A DNA stretch of 64,000 nucleotides from Alphaproteobacteria bacterium. Lineage in GTDB: Bacteria > Pseudomonadota > Alphaproteobacteria > G02398745 > G023898745. The notes beneath the pieces were generated by a model. That model saw nothing but the letters and a program-made list of their open reading frames with translations. It made no database searches and was not told the origin of the DNA. The stretch covers positions 868,001-932,000 of the forward strand of contig CP060237.1 of NCBI GenBank assembly GCA_023898745.1, read 5' to 3'. A program made the translations under genes and the position numbers. Positions 9,002 to 17,119 of the stretch are shown here, one piece after another (positions within the stretch are counted from its first letter, which is position 1; the number at the start of each line of letters is the position of its first letter).

Positions 9002-10171
9002 ATGAAAAACCTACTCAAACAATTGCCCATTCAAATATTGCTCGTTGTAGTGATTGCAATTGTTTTTACACCCTTTTTATCCAAAGATATCTTGCGTATT
9101 TTTTACTCTATCAGCTGCCTCTTTAAAGATGCGTTGATGATTTTTTTGCCAATTCTTGTATTTTCTTACATGTTTTCATCTATGATGAAATTTGCGAAAA
9201 GCGCACCTATGTTGATCTTTGCGATATTAATTACAGTTACCTTATCTAATGTTGCAGCATTTGGTATTTCGTTTTATCTGTGCAAATTCTTTATGTCATT
9301 TTTAGATCTAACATCTGGCATTGATTTGACGACCCAAACAGATTCTATTGAAAGTTTAACAGCCTTACCAATTCCAGGATTTTGGGCACCAAAAAACAGT
9401 ATGATTGCTGGACTTATTTTGGGTATCATATTTAGCTTCGTGAATAACAAAAAAATTGATCAATTTTCTAATACGCTCAAAGGTTTTGTAACAAACATTT
9501 TCAATGGTTACTTTATTCCAGCATTGCCGCTTTTCATTTTTGGATTTTTTGTAAAATTGCAATATGAAGGCGCTATCAAATCACTATTTTTAGGTTATGG
9601 AAAAGTTCTGATTGTTGTAATGCCAATATATATTAGCTATTTTCTCATTTTGTTTTTACTGGCAAATAAGTTCAGTTTTAGCGATACAATGAAGCATATT
9701 AAGGACTCTTCCACAGCCTTTCTCACAGGATTTTCGACAACTTCCAGTTTGGCTGCTATGCCGCTTATGTTTAAAACCGCTGAAAAACATACAGCAAGTA
9801 AAGATTATGTAGAATTTATGATTCCATCTACAATTAATATTCATGCGATTGGAGATGGGTTGATTTTTGCTGCAACAGCTGCAGCAACAATTTATTTATT
9901 TGATGGCACGTTCCCCACATTTCCAGCATTTATGGTGTTCTTGTATTATTATGGATTAGCGAAATTCTCTACAGCTGCTGTGCCAGCAGGATCTGCTCTG
10001 GTTCTTACACCTCTGGTTGTAAGTTATTTTGGTTTTTCTTATAAAATGTCAGCCATTTTCTTAACACTGGGCATCTTACAAGACTGTATTGAAACAGCTG
10101 GAAACGTATTAGGAAACATTTGGTACGTGAAATTTTCATACAATCTTTTTGGAAAAAAGATCCTTAAATAA
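9002..10171 (+). CDS. dicarboxylate/amino acid:cation symporter (DAACS family)
   Basis: The 389-residue inner-membrane protein has about eight to ten hydrophobic segments. Its C-terminal half shows the DAACS pattern: a serine-rich hairpin (TGFSTTSSLAAMP), a PSTINIHAIGDG segment equivalent to the PATINMDG motif, and a second hairpin with AAVPAGSALVL. Family members import glutamate, aspartate or C4-dicarboxylates with Na+ or H+. For a host-dependent bacterium this would supply TCA-cycle carbon from the host. The gene is divergent from ileS, with 67 bases between them. Substrate unknown; several motif residues differ from GltP, so specificity may too. Confidence 0.85.
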   Translation: MKNLLKQLPIQILLVVVIAIVFTPFLSKDILRIFYSISCLFKDALMIFLPILVFSYMFSSMMKFAKSAPMLIFAILITVTLSNVAAFGISFYLCKFFMSFLDLTSGIDLTTQTDSIESLTALPIPGFWAPKNSMIAGLILGIIFSFVNNKKIDQFSNTLKGFVTNIFNGYFIPALPLFIFGFFVKLQYEGAIKSLFLGYGKVLIVVMPIYISYFLILFLLANKFSFSDTMKHIKDSSTAFLTGFSTTSSLAAMPLMFKTAEKHTASKDYVEFMIPSTINIHAIGDGLIFAATAAATIYLFDGTFPTFPAFMVFLYYYGLAKFSTAAVPAGSALVLTPLVVSYFGFSYKMSAIFLTLGILQDCIETAGNVLGNIWYVKFSYNLFGKKILK

Positions 10172-10218
10172 TTGATTTGTTAATTTGAAGATTAGCATAA
10201 TAACTTAGATCGAAAGCG

Positions 10219-10282
10219 CGTCATGCCGAGCGAAGCGCGGCCATTCATGGATCACCAAGGCACTTCGCGCCTCGTGATGACG
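10219..10282. repeat. palindromic element, family 1
   Basis: It starts CGTCATGCCGAG and ends CTCGTGATGACG. An inner arm pair, CGAGCGAAGCGCGG, forms its own small hairpin, and the core CCATTCATGGATCACC is conserved. It lies between the symporter gene and the ABC transporter operon. Confidence 0.8.
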
Positions 10283-10307
10283 GGGCGCTGTACATATACG
10301 GAGCAGC

Positions 10308-11039
10308 ATGTTCATAAAAATTCATAACGTATCAAAAACATATAAAAATGGTGTCCAAGCTTTGAAAAAAGTTTCATTGGAAATTCAGGAAGGTGAAATA
10401 TTAGGCCTTTTAGGAGTAAATGGCTGTGGAAAAACAACTTTATCTTCTATTCTCACCACACTGCTTCCACCCACTGAAGGTGATGTGCTATATCAAGGTC
10501 AATCTATTTATAAAGATCTAAATCAATATCGCAGAATTATTGGATTTTGCCCGCAAAAACCCAATTTGCATAACGAGCTCACTGTAAGAGAGAATCTTTA
10601 TTTCGACGCACTGTACTTTGGGTTTTCTGAGAAAGACGCAAAAGACAAACTTGATGAGCTAGTAGAAAAACTATGGCTTAAAGAATATTTACATGCCAAT
10701 CCAAATACCTTGTCAGGCGGATACAAACAACGTGTTATGATTGCGCGCGCTCTTATGCATAATCCTAAATTCATCGTGTTAGATGAACCAACTGTTGGTC
10801 TGGACCCTGATATCAGGCGAGAATTGTGGGATATCGTTGCAGAGCTTAAAAAAAATGGCATGACAGTTCTTTTAACCACACACTATTTAGATGAGGCAGA
10901 AAAATTATCCGATCGCGTATGTGTTTTAGACAAAGGTAACGTTATCACGATAGACTCATCACAAAACCTCAAAAAGAAATTCAAAGAGAAGAATTTAGAA
11001 AATGCCTTCATCCAATTAATTAAGGAGCAAAAAAAATGA
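10308..11039 (+). CDS. ABC transporter ATP-binding protein (ABC-2 exporter type)
   Basis: This 243-residue ATPase has Walker A GVNGCGKTT, Q-loop GFCPQKP, signature LSGGYKQR, Walker B FIVLDEPTVGLD and the switch His in TTHYLDEAE. The LDEAE after the H-loop is typical of the drug/Na+/polysaccharide export (DRA-like) ATPases that pair with ABC-2 permeases. The stop overlaps the permease start by four bases (ATGA), so the two are translationally coupled. The cargo is unknown. Confidence 0.92.
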   Translation: MFIKIHNVSKTYKNGVQALKKVSLEIQEGEILGLLGVNGCGKTTLSSILTTLLPPTEGDVLYQGQSIYKDLNQYRRIIGFCPQKPNLHNELTVRENLYFDALYFGFSEKDAKDKLDELVEKLWLKEYLHANPNTLSGGYKQRVMIARALMHNPKFIVLDEPTVGLDPDIRRELWDIVAELKKNGMTVLLTTHYLDEAEKLSDRVCVLDKGNVITIDSSQNLKKKFKEKNLENAFIQLIKEQKK

Positions 11040-11812
11040 ACACTTCAAGGATTTTTTGGCAATTACTCAAAACAGATTTAATCTTCTTTAAAAGACGATT
11101 TATTGAGGCTTTTATTAACTTGGCTATATGGGTTGTGTGTACAATTTTTGTGAACGTTTATGTGTTACAAAAATTAGGTTTGCAACAAGGTTATGGTCAA
11201 CTTATGGTAGCAGGTATTATGGTATCTGCTGCATGGTTTGAGATGTTGCCACATATGATTAACGCTGTCTCAGACTTTTTCGGCGACCGTCATATTGACT
11301 ATCATCTGACACTTCCTATGTCTAATTATCTTATATTTATAAAGTCTGTATGCGCCTATATTATCGACGTGTTTGTTTTTACGATCATTGGATTAATATT
11401 CGCTGCAGTTTTGATGTCAGATCAAGTGCACCTATCTCAAATCTCTCCTTTGCATATGAGTATTGCTATTATTTTAACGAGCGTATTTTTTGGCAGTTTC
11501 ATCTTATTTTTAACAAGCATTTGTAAAAATCCTGGATATATTGGAACGGTTATTTCTCGTATTATATTTCCTCTATGGTTTTTGGGTGGGTTTGCATTTC
11601 CTTGGGAAACACTCTATGAAATTGCACCCACGATTTCATACATAGCCTTAATCAATCCATATACATATATGACAGAGATGCTTCGCGTAGCAACAATTGG
11701 TCAGCAAGGTTTTTTACCGTTTTGGCCGTCAGCGCTTGCACTTATTACTCTTACAGTTATTACTGGATATATGGGCATACAACGATTAAAATATAAATTA
11801 GATTTTATTTAA
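11036..11812 (+). CDS. ABC-2 type transporter permease
   Basis: The 258-residue membrane protein has about six hydrophobic segments in the ABC-2 arrangement, with the last cytoplasmic loop reading FPLWFLGGFAFPWETL and LINPYTYMTEMLR, the family's conserved region before the final helix. It forms the membrane half of the exporter encoded with the overlapping ATPase. The likely complex has two permeases and two ATPases. The gene is followed by a family-2 palindromic element that could end the transcript. Confidence 0.9.
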   Translation: MNTSRIFWQLLKTDLIFFKRRFIEAFINLAIWVVCTIFVNVYVLQKLGLQQGYGQLMVAGIMVSAAWFEMLPHMINAVSDFFGDRHIDYHLTLPMSNYLIFIKSVCAYIIDVFVFTIIGLIFAAVLMSDQVHLSQISPLHMSIAIILTSVFFGSFILFLTSICKNPGYIGTVISRIIFPLWFLGGFAFPWETLYEIAPTISYIALINPYTYMTEMLRVATIGQQGFLPFWPSALALITLTVITGYMGIQRLKYKLDFI

Positions 11813-11822
11813 CCGCCAACCA

Positions 11823-11895
11823 TCATCCTGAACGAAGTAAAGGATCTTCCTAAATTCGACTCGCAAGATCCTTCGACTTCACCTCAAAATGACGA
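11823..11895. repeat. palindromic element, family 2 (CATCCTGAACGAAGT type)
   Basis: The left arm CATCCTGAACGAAGTAAAGG and the right arm, GATCCTTCGACTTC with CAAAATGACGAG, are mutually complementary with a few mismatches, and GGATCTTCC pairs with the GATCC of the right arm. It lies just after the ABC-2 permease stop. Similar arms occur at 25186 and 63003. Confidence 0.75.
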
Positions 11896-12024
11896 GTGGA
11901 TTTTATTTAAAATTATTTTGCAATATATAAATCATATTTTTATCAAAAAAAATACAATAACATGTTCTATGGCTTTATAGTTTGTTAGAATTTAATCATA
12001 GATTTAATTAAAGGAACATTTTTC

Positions 12025-12216
12025 ATGGGTAAATTTAGAGACTTTTTTAATAACCTGATTGGTAAAACAGAAAAAGTTGCTGAGACAATTAAAGAAACAG
12101 CGGAAACAGCAACAGAAACAGTTAAAAAAGCAGCAAATGACGCAAAATCAAGCTTGAAAAAAACAGCCACCAAAGCGAAAAAGCCAGCAACAAAAAAGGC
12201 GCCAAAGAAAAAATAA
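12025..12216 (+). CDS. small Lys/Ala/Thr-rich basic protein (histone H1-like tail)
   Basis: The 63-residue product begins MGKFRDFFNNLIGK, which can form an amphipathic helix. It continues with heptad-like KVAETIKETAETATETV and ends in a Lys/Ala/Pro tail (KKPATKKAPKKK) like the C-terminal tail of histone H1 and bacterial Hc1/AlgP-type nucleoid proteins. It may bind nucleic acid, or the helical part may bind membrane. AAAGGAA about seven bases before ATG 12025 is a plausible ribosome binding site. A second small basic protein with a Thr/Lys/Pro tail is at 40713. No wider family is recognised. Confidence 0.6.
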   Translation: MGKFRDFFNNLIGKTEKVAETIKETAETATETVKKAANDAKSSLKKTATKAKKPATKKAPKKK

Positions 12217-12259
12217 GACAAGACTCTGAAGCGTGTATAGCATGTCGCTATTCACTCGA

Positions 12260-13006
12260 CTAGTATTTCACACCCATAAAATATAATCCATGAGGCGGGG
12301 CTGTTGGTCCGAGACCTTGTTTCACGCCTTTTTCTAAGGCCGTTTGAATCACATCCTTAGAAATTCTTTCGGCAGCATACCATGCTAACGACCCCATCAT
12401 CATACGCACTTGATTGTGCAAAAATGAACGTGCCTTAATTGTGCACACAATATGATCGTTATTACTTTGAACATCAAATACATCAATTGCTCGCTCTATT
12501 CTAATCTCAGGCATCTCTTCTAAAGAACTTGCAGATTGAAACGCGCTAAAATCATGAACCCCAATAAAAAATTTTGCACCTTCGTGAAGTTTTTGAATAT
12601 CAAGTGGATAAAATACATGCCAGGCACGATACTTATCTAGCGATAATTTTGCTGGTCGGTTGATAATATGATATTCATACCAACGCTCTTTAGCTGTGAA
12701 TCGTGCATGAAAATTTTCTGAAACTTTTTCCACAGACAAAACCGAAACATACTCAAGATAAAAGTTTAATCCGCTACGCAAATCATAGGGATCCCATTCT
12801 TTAGACAAATCAAAATGTATCACTTGACCTTTTGCATGAACGCCAGCATCCGTACGCCCTGCCGCTGCTAACGTAATCGTTTCCTTTGTGAGTTTTTGCA
12901 ATGCTGTTTCTAGAAATGCCTGCACAGTTTCTTTTTTAGAGCTTTGTCGCTGGAATCCGTAAAAATGCGTTCCGTCATATTCTATGATGGCTTTGTATCG
13001 AGTCAA
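12260..13006 (-). CDS. truA: tRNA pseudouridine(38-40) synthase
   Basis: TruA isomerises uridines 38-40 of the tRNA anticodon arm. The catalytic Asp is in AAAGRTDAGVHAKGQV, and the C-terminal block FLHNQVRMMMGSL is the conserved tRNA-binding segment. The start is unusual because no ATG precedes the conserved core. TTG 13006 gives MTRYKAIIEYDGT, which aligns with family N-termini and is chosen here. TTG 13054 would add 16 residues (QEFDYHKTN...). Neither has a good ribosome binding site, so expression may be low. The divergent yggT gene is separated from it by a family-1 element. Confidence 0.92.
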   Translation of the reverse strand: MTRYKAIIEYDGTHFYGFQRQSSKKETVQAFLETALQKLTKETITLAAAGRTDAGVHAKGQVIHFDLSKEWDPYDLRSGLNFYLEYVSVLSVEKVSENFHARFTAKERWYEYHIINRPAKLSLDKYRAWHVFYPLDIQKLHEGAKFFIGVHDFSAFQSASSLEEMPEIRIERAIDVFDVQSNNDHIVCTIKARSFLHNQVRMMMGSLAWYAAERISKDVIQTALEKGVKQGLGPTAPPHGLYFMGVKY

Positions 13007-13079
13007 AAAGAAGGGTTCAATTATGTTTGTTTTATGATAATCGAATTCTTGCAAGAGGTCTATCTAGGTCTATACATAA

Positions 13080-13157
13080 TGTCATCACGAACCTTGCGCA
13101 GCAAGGTGTGGTGATCCATGGATGGCCACGCCACCTTCGGTGCGCTCGCCATGACGA
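13080..13157. repeat. palindromic element, family 1 (complete copy)
   Basis: Outer arms are GTCATCACGA and the reverse-complement-like CGCCATGACG. Inner arm one, CCTTGCGCAGCAAGG, is a perfect 6-bp hairpin, and inner arm two, CACCTTCGGTG, forms another. The core GGTGATCCATGGATGGCCACG separates them. It lies between the divergent truA and yggT genes. Confidence 0.85.
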
Positions 13158-13229
13158 GCATCTGCAAACACTGGACATAGTTACCAAAACTTGGTGTAAT
13201 AAGTAAAGATTTTTTATTTCTTCGTCGCA

Positions 13230-13523
13230 ATGGATATTATTTTCGTTCCAATTCTGCAAGTGTTGCGCGTTATCCTTGAGTTATATAGCTTAGGGTTATT
13301 TATTTTTGGTCTTTTGATGCTTTTAGAGTCCTTTAATGTGATTGATTCTTATAATAAGGTTACTTATAAAATTCACAACACCTTGTTTTTGATTTATAAT
13401 CCTGCACTTGAAAAAATCAGGAGTGTTATAAATTTTGAACCTTTTGACGCGTCTGTGCTGATTTTATGGCTGCTTATTTATTTCTTAAAACAAGTGCTTA
13501 TTAGAGTCGTGACAATTTTCTAA
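13230..13523 (+). CDS. YggT family integral membrane protein
   Basis: The 97-residue protein has two hydrophobic segments, at about 8-30 and 73-92, flanking a loop with KIHNTLFLIYNPALEKIRSV, close to the YggT pattern in which the loop ends in a P-ILxPIR-like motif. YggT proteins are inner-membrane proteins linked to osmotic tolerance and division-site or photosynthetic-membrane organisation in other bacteria; the role here is unknown. It ends three bases before folD, so the two probably share a transcript. Confidence 0.75.
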   Translation: MDIIFVPILQVLRVILELYSLGLFIFGLLMLLESFNVIDSYNKVTYKIHNTLFLIYNPALEKIRSVINFEPFDASVLILWLLIYFLKQVLIRVVTIF

Positions 13524-13526
13524 CCC

Positions 13527-14390
13527 ATGATCATTGACGGCAAAAAGATTGCGCAACAATACTTTCAAGTTCTGAAAGAAAATATAAAAGGCACACCAGG
13601 GTTGGCTGCTATTTTGGTAGGAGATAATCCAGCAAGCAAAGTATATGTTGACCAAAAGCGCAAGAAAGCGCAAGAAATTGGTATCGCGTTTCAATGTGTT
13701 GAATTGCCGAAGACAGCGACTGAAGTAGAGCTATTAAAAACCATTGATAATTTGAATTCTAATACAGATGTTCATGGTATTATTTTGCAACTCCCCCTAC
13801 CTCACCCCTTAAGAGCAGAGAAATTCTTAGAAAAAATTGCACCAGAAAAAGATGTTGATGGTTTGCATCCGTATAACCTAGGCTCATTATTTCAACCGCA
13901 CATTCGGTTTGCGCCATGCACGCCACAAGGATGTGTTCAATTGATTAAAACCGTTATTCATGATTTAACTGGACAAAAAGCACTTATTATTGGGCGATCA
14001 AATTTAGTAGGAAAGCCGTTAGCGCATCTTTTATTACGTCAAAATGCAACGATTCAAATTGCACATTCCAAAAGTAAAAATTTAAAAAAATTGTGCCATG
14101 ATAGTGATATTATTGTAGCCGCTATGGGTGTGCCTGAACTTATTGATGATACATATGTTCATGACAAACATACGATTATTGATGTAGGTATTACAAAAGT
14201 TGGAGGGAGGCTTTATGGTGATGTGCATTTTGATAAAGTTGAGCCCATTGTAAAACATATTACCCCTGTGCCTGGTGGTGTTGGGCCGATGACAGTATTT
14301 AACTTAATGCTGAATACGGTTATGGCATATATGAGACATAAGAATATTCACTTGCCTCACACGTTGAGTATATTAACACAGACTCATTAA
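13527..14390 (+). CDS. folD: methylene-THF dehydrogenase / methenyl-THF cyclohydrolase
   Basis: FolD is bifunctional: it oxidises 5,10-methylene-tetrahydrofolate with NADP+ and hydrolyses the methenyl product to 10-formyl-THF, feeding purine and initiator-tRNA formylation. The 287-residue protein has the family marks YVDQKRKKAQEIGI (catalytic Lys), GIILQLPLP, KDVDGLHPYNLG, PCTPQGC, the nucleotide-binding GRSNLVGKPLA and PVPGGVGPMT. Length is normal. It lies between yggT and a barrel-like gene with two-base spacing, so a shared transcript is likely. ATG 13527 is used. Confidence 0.96.
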   Translation: MIIDGKKIAQQYFQVLKENIKGTPGLAAILVGDNPASKVYVDQKRKKAQEIGIAFQCVELPKTATEVELLKTIDNLNSNTDVHGIILQLPLPHPLRAEKFLEKIAPEKDVDGLHPYNLGSLFQPHIRFAPCTPQGCVQLIKTVIHDLTGQKALIIGRSNLVGKPLAHLLLRQNATIQIAHSKSKNLKKLCHDSDIIVAAMGVPELIDDTYVHDKHTIIDVGITKVGGRLYGDVHFDKVEPIVKHITPVPGGVGPMTVFNLMLNTVMAYMRHKNIHLPHTLSILTQTH

Positions 14391-14391
14391 T

Positions 14392-15072
14392 ATGCTTTGT
14401 TTTTTAGAATTTTATGCCGGCTATGCGCGGAATGTGCGAGAAGTGAAGGATTTTAAACAAGTTATTAATGATCCAAAATTTAAAAACCTTAATGCAAATG
14501 GTGATAATACAAAAACACAACATCAAATAAGCGCGGTAGGTTCTGTTGGTTTCAGGTTCTATCAAATGGACAACTTCTCTTTGATTGGACTGATCTATGG
14601 CGGCAGATCGTTTTTTCAGCAAGAGTATTTTAAAAATCCATCTTTCTTTGGTGGGGAAATGCGAATAATGTGGTCTCTGTTTAAAAGTCTGTCTATTGGA
14701 TTTATTGGCGGACTTGAGAAAATGCAGATTCAATCATTTAAATACGCTTATGCCGCACCATCAAAACCTGACACACTGGATCATTTCATTAGTACTGACG
14801 CGCCTCAAGAGCCAATGAAAGGATTTTTCTTAGGTGGAGTATTGAATTATAAAATGAGAGGCGGCGTTTACGCTTCTTTCAAATATCAGTATCTTTTTTC
14901 AAAAGAGGCTGCTATTAAAAGCCATGATGCATCTTTTAAATCTGAAAAAGGAATTCCAGGTTTTGCATTTTCGGCAAGACCTGACACACCTACCAATTTT
15001 GACAATACAACAGGCATGAGTGGATATCGTGTTATGGCTGGTCTTACGATACCTATTAATATAGGAGGATAA
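14392..15072 (+). CDS. barrel-like surface protein lacking an obvious signal peptide
   Basis: I do not recognise the family. The 226-residue product has many short alternating segments with aromatic belts (GSVGFRFYQMDNFSLIGLIYGG, shown only in part: FRFYQMDNFSLIGLIYGG) and ends in YRVMAGLTIPINIGG, resembling an outer-membrane beta barrel such as OmpW or surface-antigen types. The N-terminus, MLCFLEFYAGYARN, starts directly with what looks like the first strand, so a signal peptide is missing or very short. ATG 14392 is two bases after the folD stop, so the gene may be N-terminally truncated. Its stop overlaps the spacer of a strong ribosome binding site for the next gene. Confidence 0.55.
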   Translation: MLCFLEFYAGYARNVREVKDFKQVINDPKFKNLNANGDNTKTQHQISAVGSVGFRFYQMDNFSLIGLIYGGRSFFQQEYFKNPSFFGGEMRIMWSLFKSLSIGFIGGLEKMQIQSFKYAYAAPSKPDTLDHFISTDAPQEPMKGFFLGGVLNYKMRGGVYASFKYQYLFSKEAAIKSHDASFKSEKGIPGFAFSARPDTPTNFDNTTGMSGYRVMAGLTIPINIGG

Positions 15073-15079
15073 TATGATG
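15063..15079 (+). promoter_or_regulatory. strong ribosome binding site and start pair upstream of the HAD-Nudix gene
   Basis: AGGAGG at 15063-15068 is followed by ATGATG at 15074-15079, at five and eight bases spacing. It is the best Shine-Dalgarno in this region. The frame it opens (MMFWLFCDPIPQEELVAQRE) stays open to about 15190 but is one nucleotide out of step with the long open frame that starts at 15093. Confidence 0.65.
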
Positions 15080-15092
15080 TTTTGGCTATTTT

Positions 15093-16607
15093 GTGATCCT
15101 ATCCCGCAAGAAGAGCTTGTTGCACAACGTGAATATGAGGCGATTCAAAAAGGGAGAGAGTCTCTCTCCTGCTCTTCCGGCGCTTCAAGATAGTGTTCGT
15201 ACACAACTTTCTGTAGCTGATATACTCACAATATTTAAAGCGGGTGATGTAACGCCTGAAGGAGAGCTGGTTTATCCTGCAGAACTTGTAGCGCGCTTTA
15301 AGATAGAGCCTGATATTCATAAAGTGCGGCAGTATGCACAACTTCGCGCCGCTAGAGTTCTAGGAACTTCTTTACCAGCAATACGGCAAGTTTCTGATCC
15401 TACAGTAGAGCTTGATCCAGCAAAGTTTGAAGCTGGTGATGTTGTTATTTTGACTTTGGATTTTGATGACAAGGCAACTTGGAATAAAGCTGTCATTAAA
15501 AAGGACATTGATGCTTTGAAAGCAAAAAATGTAAAGGTGTTTTGTATTACTGCTGCTACTGATCAGGGAACTTTTTTAGGAAAATTAACGGCTGCAAGCA
15601 TAAAACTTTCGGATCTAGGTTCTCTCACTATAAATGATGCGACACTTAAAGATGGGTGTATTTTTGTCAAAGATGAGAATAAAATGCCTGTCGCATCTGC
15701 ACTTGCTGATGCGTTAAACGCATATAATACAACCCGAGTTAAAAAGTTATATATCTTTGATCATACCAATAAAAATCTCGAACCTGACCCAGGTCTTAGC
15801 TATTTTCCTGATATTGTGCGAATCCAAACGCGATATTTTCATAAAAGACAAATTGATGATAAATATAAACTCAAACCTGCTTGGAGCGCAACAAACGATA
15901 TCGCCGCAACACTCATACCTCATGGAGTGAACGCAACAGCCGGTGGCGTTGTTATGGTCGTTGTAGACCAAGTTGGTGATGTGGGCGATCCTGAAGAATT
16001 ATACTTCATTGAAAGTGAGGATCTGGGTGAACGAGGAATCTCATATGGGGGTTCATTTGATGGCAAGGAACAGCATAAAGCCCAACAAGCTGAGTTTTAT
16101 GAAGAAGTGGGTGCTGGATATTTTGAGCAAAACCAAAGAAAGGTTTCTTTAGAGCCTGATGCTGAATCAATCTATGAAGAAGTGCAAAACATTCTTTCCC
16201 AAACAGATAAATGGAAAGGTGATTTTATCGATACTGATTTTGTTAAAGCATTTTTTTGGACAGAAACAAAACCATCTTCGACAGTGCTTAGAGAGGGTGT
16301 AATTTTTGTTCCACTGAGAGCGCTTGGAAAAAATAACAAACTCATCTTAACGACCCTTAATGAACAAAAAGCAAAAATGACTGGGGGAGCTTTTCATTAT
16401 CTTGAGCGTCAAGATTTTAAGCTAATGAAAGTTAAAGATTTTTATGAGATTATTACTCGAGTCAAATCTTCTACGATAAAATGGAGAGATGCGGGTATGC
16501 CTAATGCGGAAAATAAAAACTTATGGCGCGCCATTAAGGAATTCCTGGGAACTTCAAAAAATAGTTGGATTGATGCGGAGAGCGCCTTTCTCACATCAGG
16601 AACTTAA
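15093..16607 (+). CDS. HAD-like plus Nudix-like fusion protein, 5' frame disrupted
   Basis: From GTG 15093 the frame gives 504 residues. Residues 115-240 resemble a degenerate HAD domain: VVILTLDFDD in place of the DxDxT motif, FCITAAT as motif II, and KKLYIFDHTNKNLE parallel to the motif in the DUF2608-type protein at 1504. Residues 282-480 resemble a Nudix hydrolase. The box at 319-341 keeps the EFYEEVG metal-binding glutamates but has Lys and Ala where the consensus has Glu and Arg. The substrate is unknown. The natural start is probably ATG 15074/15077, which has AGGAGG, and joins this frame only if one base of the A5/G3 run near 15157 is missing. It may be a pseudogene, a phase-variable gene or a sequence error. 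The 3' end overlaps the convergent TfoX-domain gene by 12 bases. Confidence 0.6.
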   Translation: MILSRKKSLLHNVNMRRFKKGESLSPALPALQDSVRTQLSVADILTIFKAGDVTPEGELVYPAELVARFKIEPDIHKVRQYAQLRAARVLGTSLPAIRQVSDPTVELDPAKFEAGDVVILTLDFDDKATWNKAVIKKDIDALKAKNVKVFCITAATDQGTFLGKLTAASIKLSDLGSLTINDATLKDGCIFVKDENKMPVASALADALNAYNTTRVKKLYIFDHTNKNLEPDPGLSYFPDIVRIQTRYFHKRQIDDKYKLKPAWSATNDIAATLIPHGVNATAGGVVMVVVDQVGDVGDPEELYFIESEDLGERGISYGGSFDGKEQHKAQQAEFYEEVGAGYFEQNQRKVSLEPDAESIYEEVQNILSQTDKWKGDFIDTDFVKAFFWTETKPSSTVLREGVIFVPLRALGKNNKLILTTLNEQKAKMTGGAFHYLERQDFKLMKVKDFYEIITRVKSSTIKWRDAGMPNAENKNLWRAIKEFLGTSKNSWIDAESAFLTSGT

Positions 16608-16946
16608 TATTTTTTTTGGAAGCGTCTTCACAAACTCCACTGCCGTCTCACAAAACCTTAAAAGCTCTTCATCTTCATAAATCGCTTCAGGCTCAATTGT
16701 TAACCAACCCTTCATTGATTTACCTGTAAGATTCATTTGCCTAACATGTGATTCTTTGAGCAACACATTTGCCGCCTCTACCCCAACGCGCACAATCAGC
16801 ATGTCATTAAAAATACCAAAACACATACTGCCATTGAGAGTATAACAAATACCACCAAACATACGTTTTGGAATAAGGCGCATGTCTTCAAAATGTATTG
16901 CTATTATATCTTCCAATCGATCTGCAAGAACTTGATCAAATGCCAT
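16596..16946 (-). CDS. TfoX N-terminal-domain protein
   Basis: This 116-residue protein matches the stand-alone TfoX/Sxy N-terminal domain: RMFGGICYTLNGSMCFGIFNDMLIVRVG and the later KGWLTIEPE (each a family landmark: RMFGG, CFGIF, LIVRVG, GWLTIEP). In Haemophilus and E. coli full-length Sxy is a competence co-regulator; single-domain forms like this are widespread and of unknown role. No competence genes are visible nearby. It lies downstream of alkD, separated by two palindromic elements. Confidence 0.8.
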   Translation of the reverse strand: MAFDQVLADRLEDIIAIHFEDMRLIPKRMFGGICYTLNGSMCFGIFNDMLIVRVGVEAANVLLKESHVRQMNLTGKSMKGWLTIEPEAIYEDEELLRFCETAVEFVKTLPKKILSS

Positions 16947-16995
16947 GATTGTAGGTTTGCATTTAGGTTAATGTATATTAACGCATTTATGATTT

Positions 16996-17032
16996 GGATC
17001 ACCACATCCGCCTACGGCGGATTCGTGATGAC
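16996..17032. repeat. partial palindromic element, family 1
   Basis: TGGATCACCAC, an inner arm hairpin CCGCCTACGGCGG and the end CGTGATGACA are present, so this is the right half of a family-1 element. It is followed within seven bases by a second, fuller copy. Confidence 0.7.
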
Positions 17033-17038
17033 AGCCCA

Positions 17039-17119
17039 CCGTCATGGCGAGATTTTCATAAGAAAATCGCGGCCATCCATAGATCATCACGCCTTGCTAT
17101 GCAAGACTCGTGATGACGG
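17039..17119. repeat. palindromic element, family 1, overlapping the alkD 3' end
   Basis: It begins CGTCATGGCGAG and ends CTCGTGATGACGG. The inner arm GATTTTCATAAGAAAATC is a 7-bp hairpin, and CCTTGCTATGCAAGA forms the other. The alkD coding sequence ends inside it: the last eight or so codons and the stop (17097-17120) are repeat sequence. Confidence 0.8.

Noticed and set aside
11823..11895. Rho-independent terminator after the ABC-2 permease
   Set aside because: The hairpin belongs to a dispersed repeat family and lacks an adjacent T-run, so it is listed as a repeat; a terminator role is possible but not shown.
13032..13259. A 75-codon minus-strand open frame between truA and yggT
   Set aside because: Most of it is the translation of a palindromic repeat, and it overlaps both neighbours' 5' ends.
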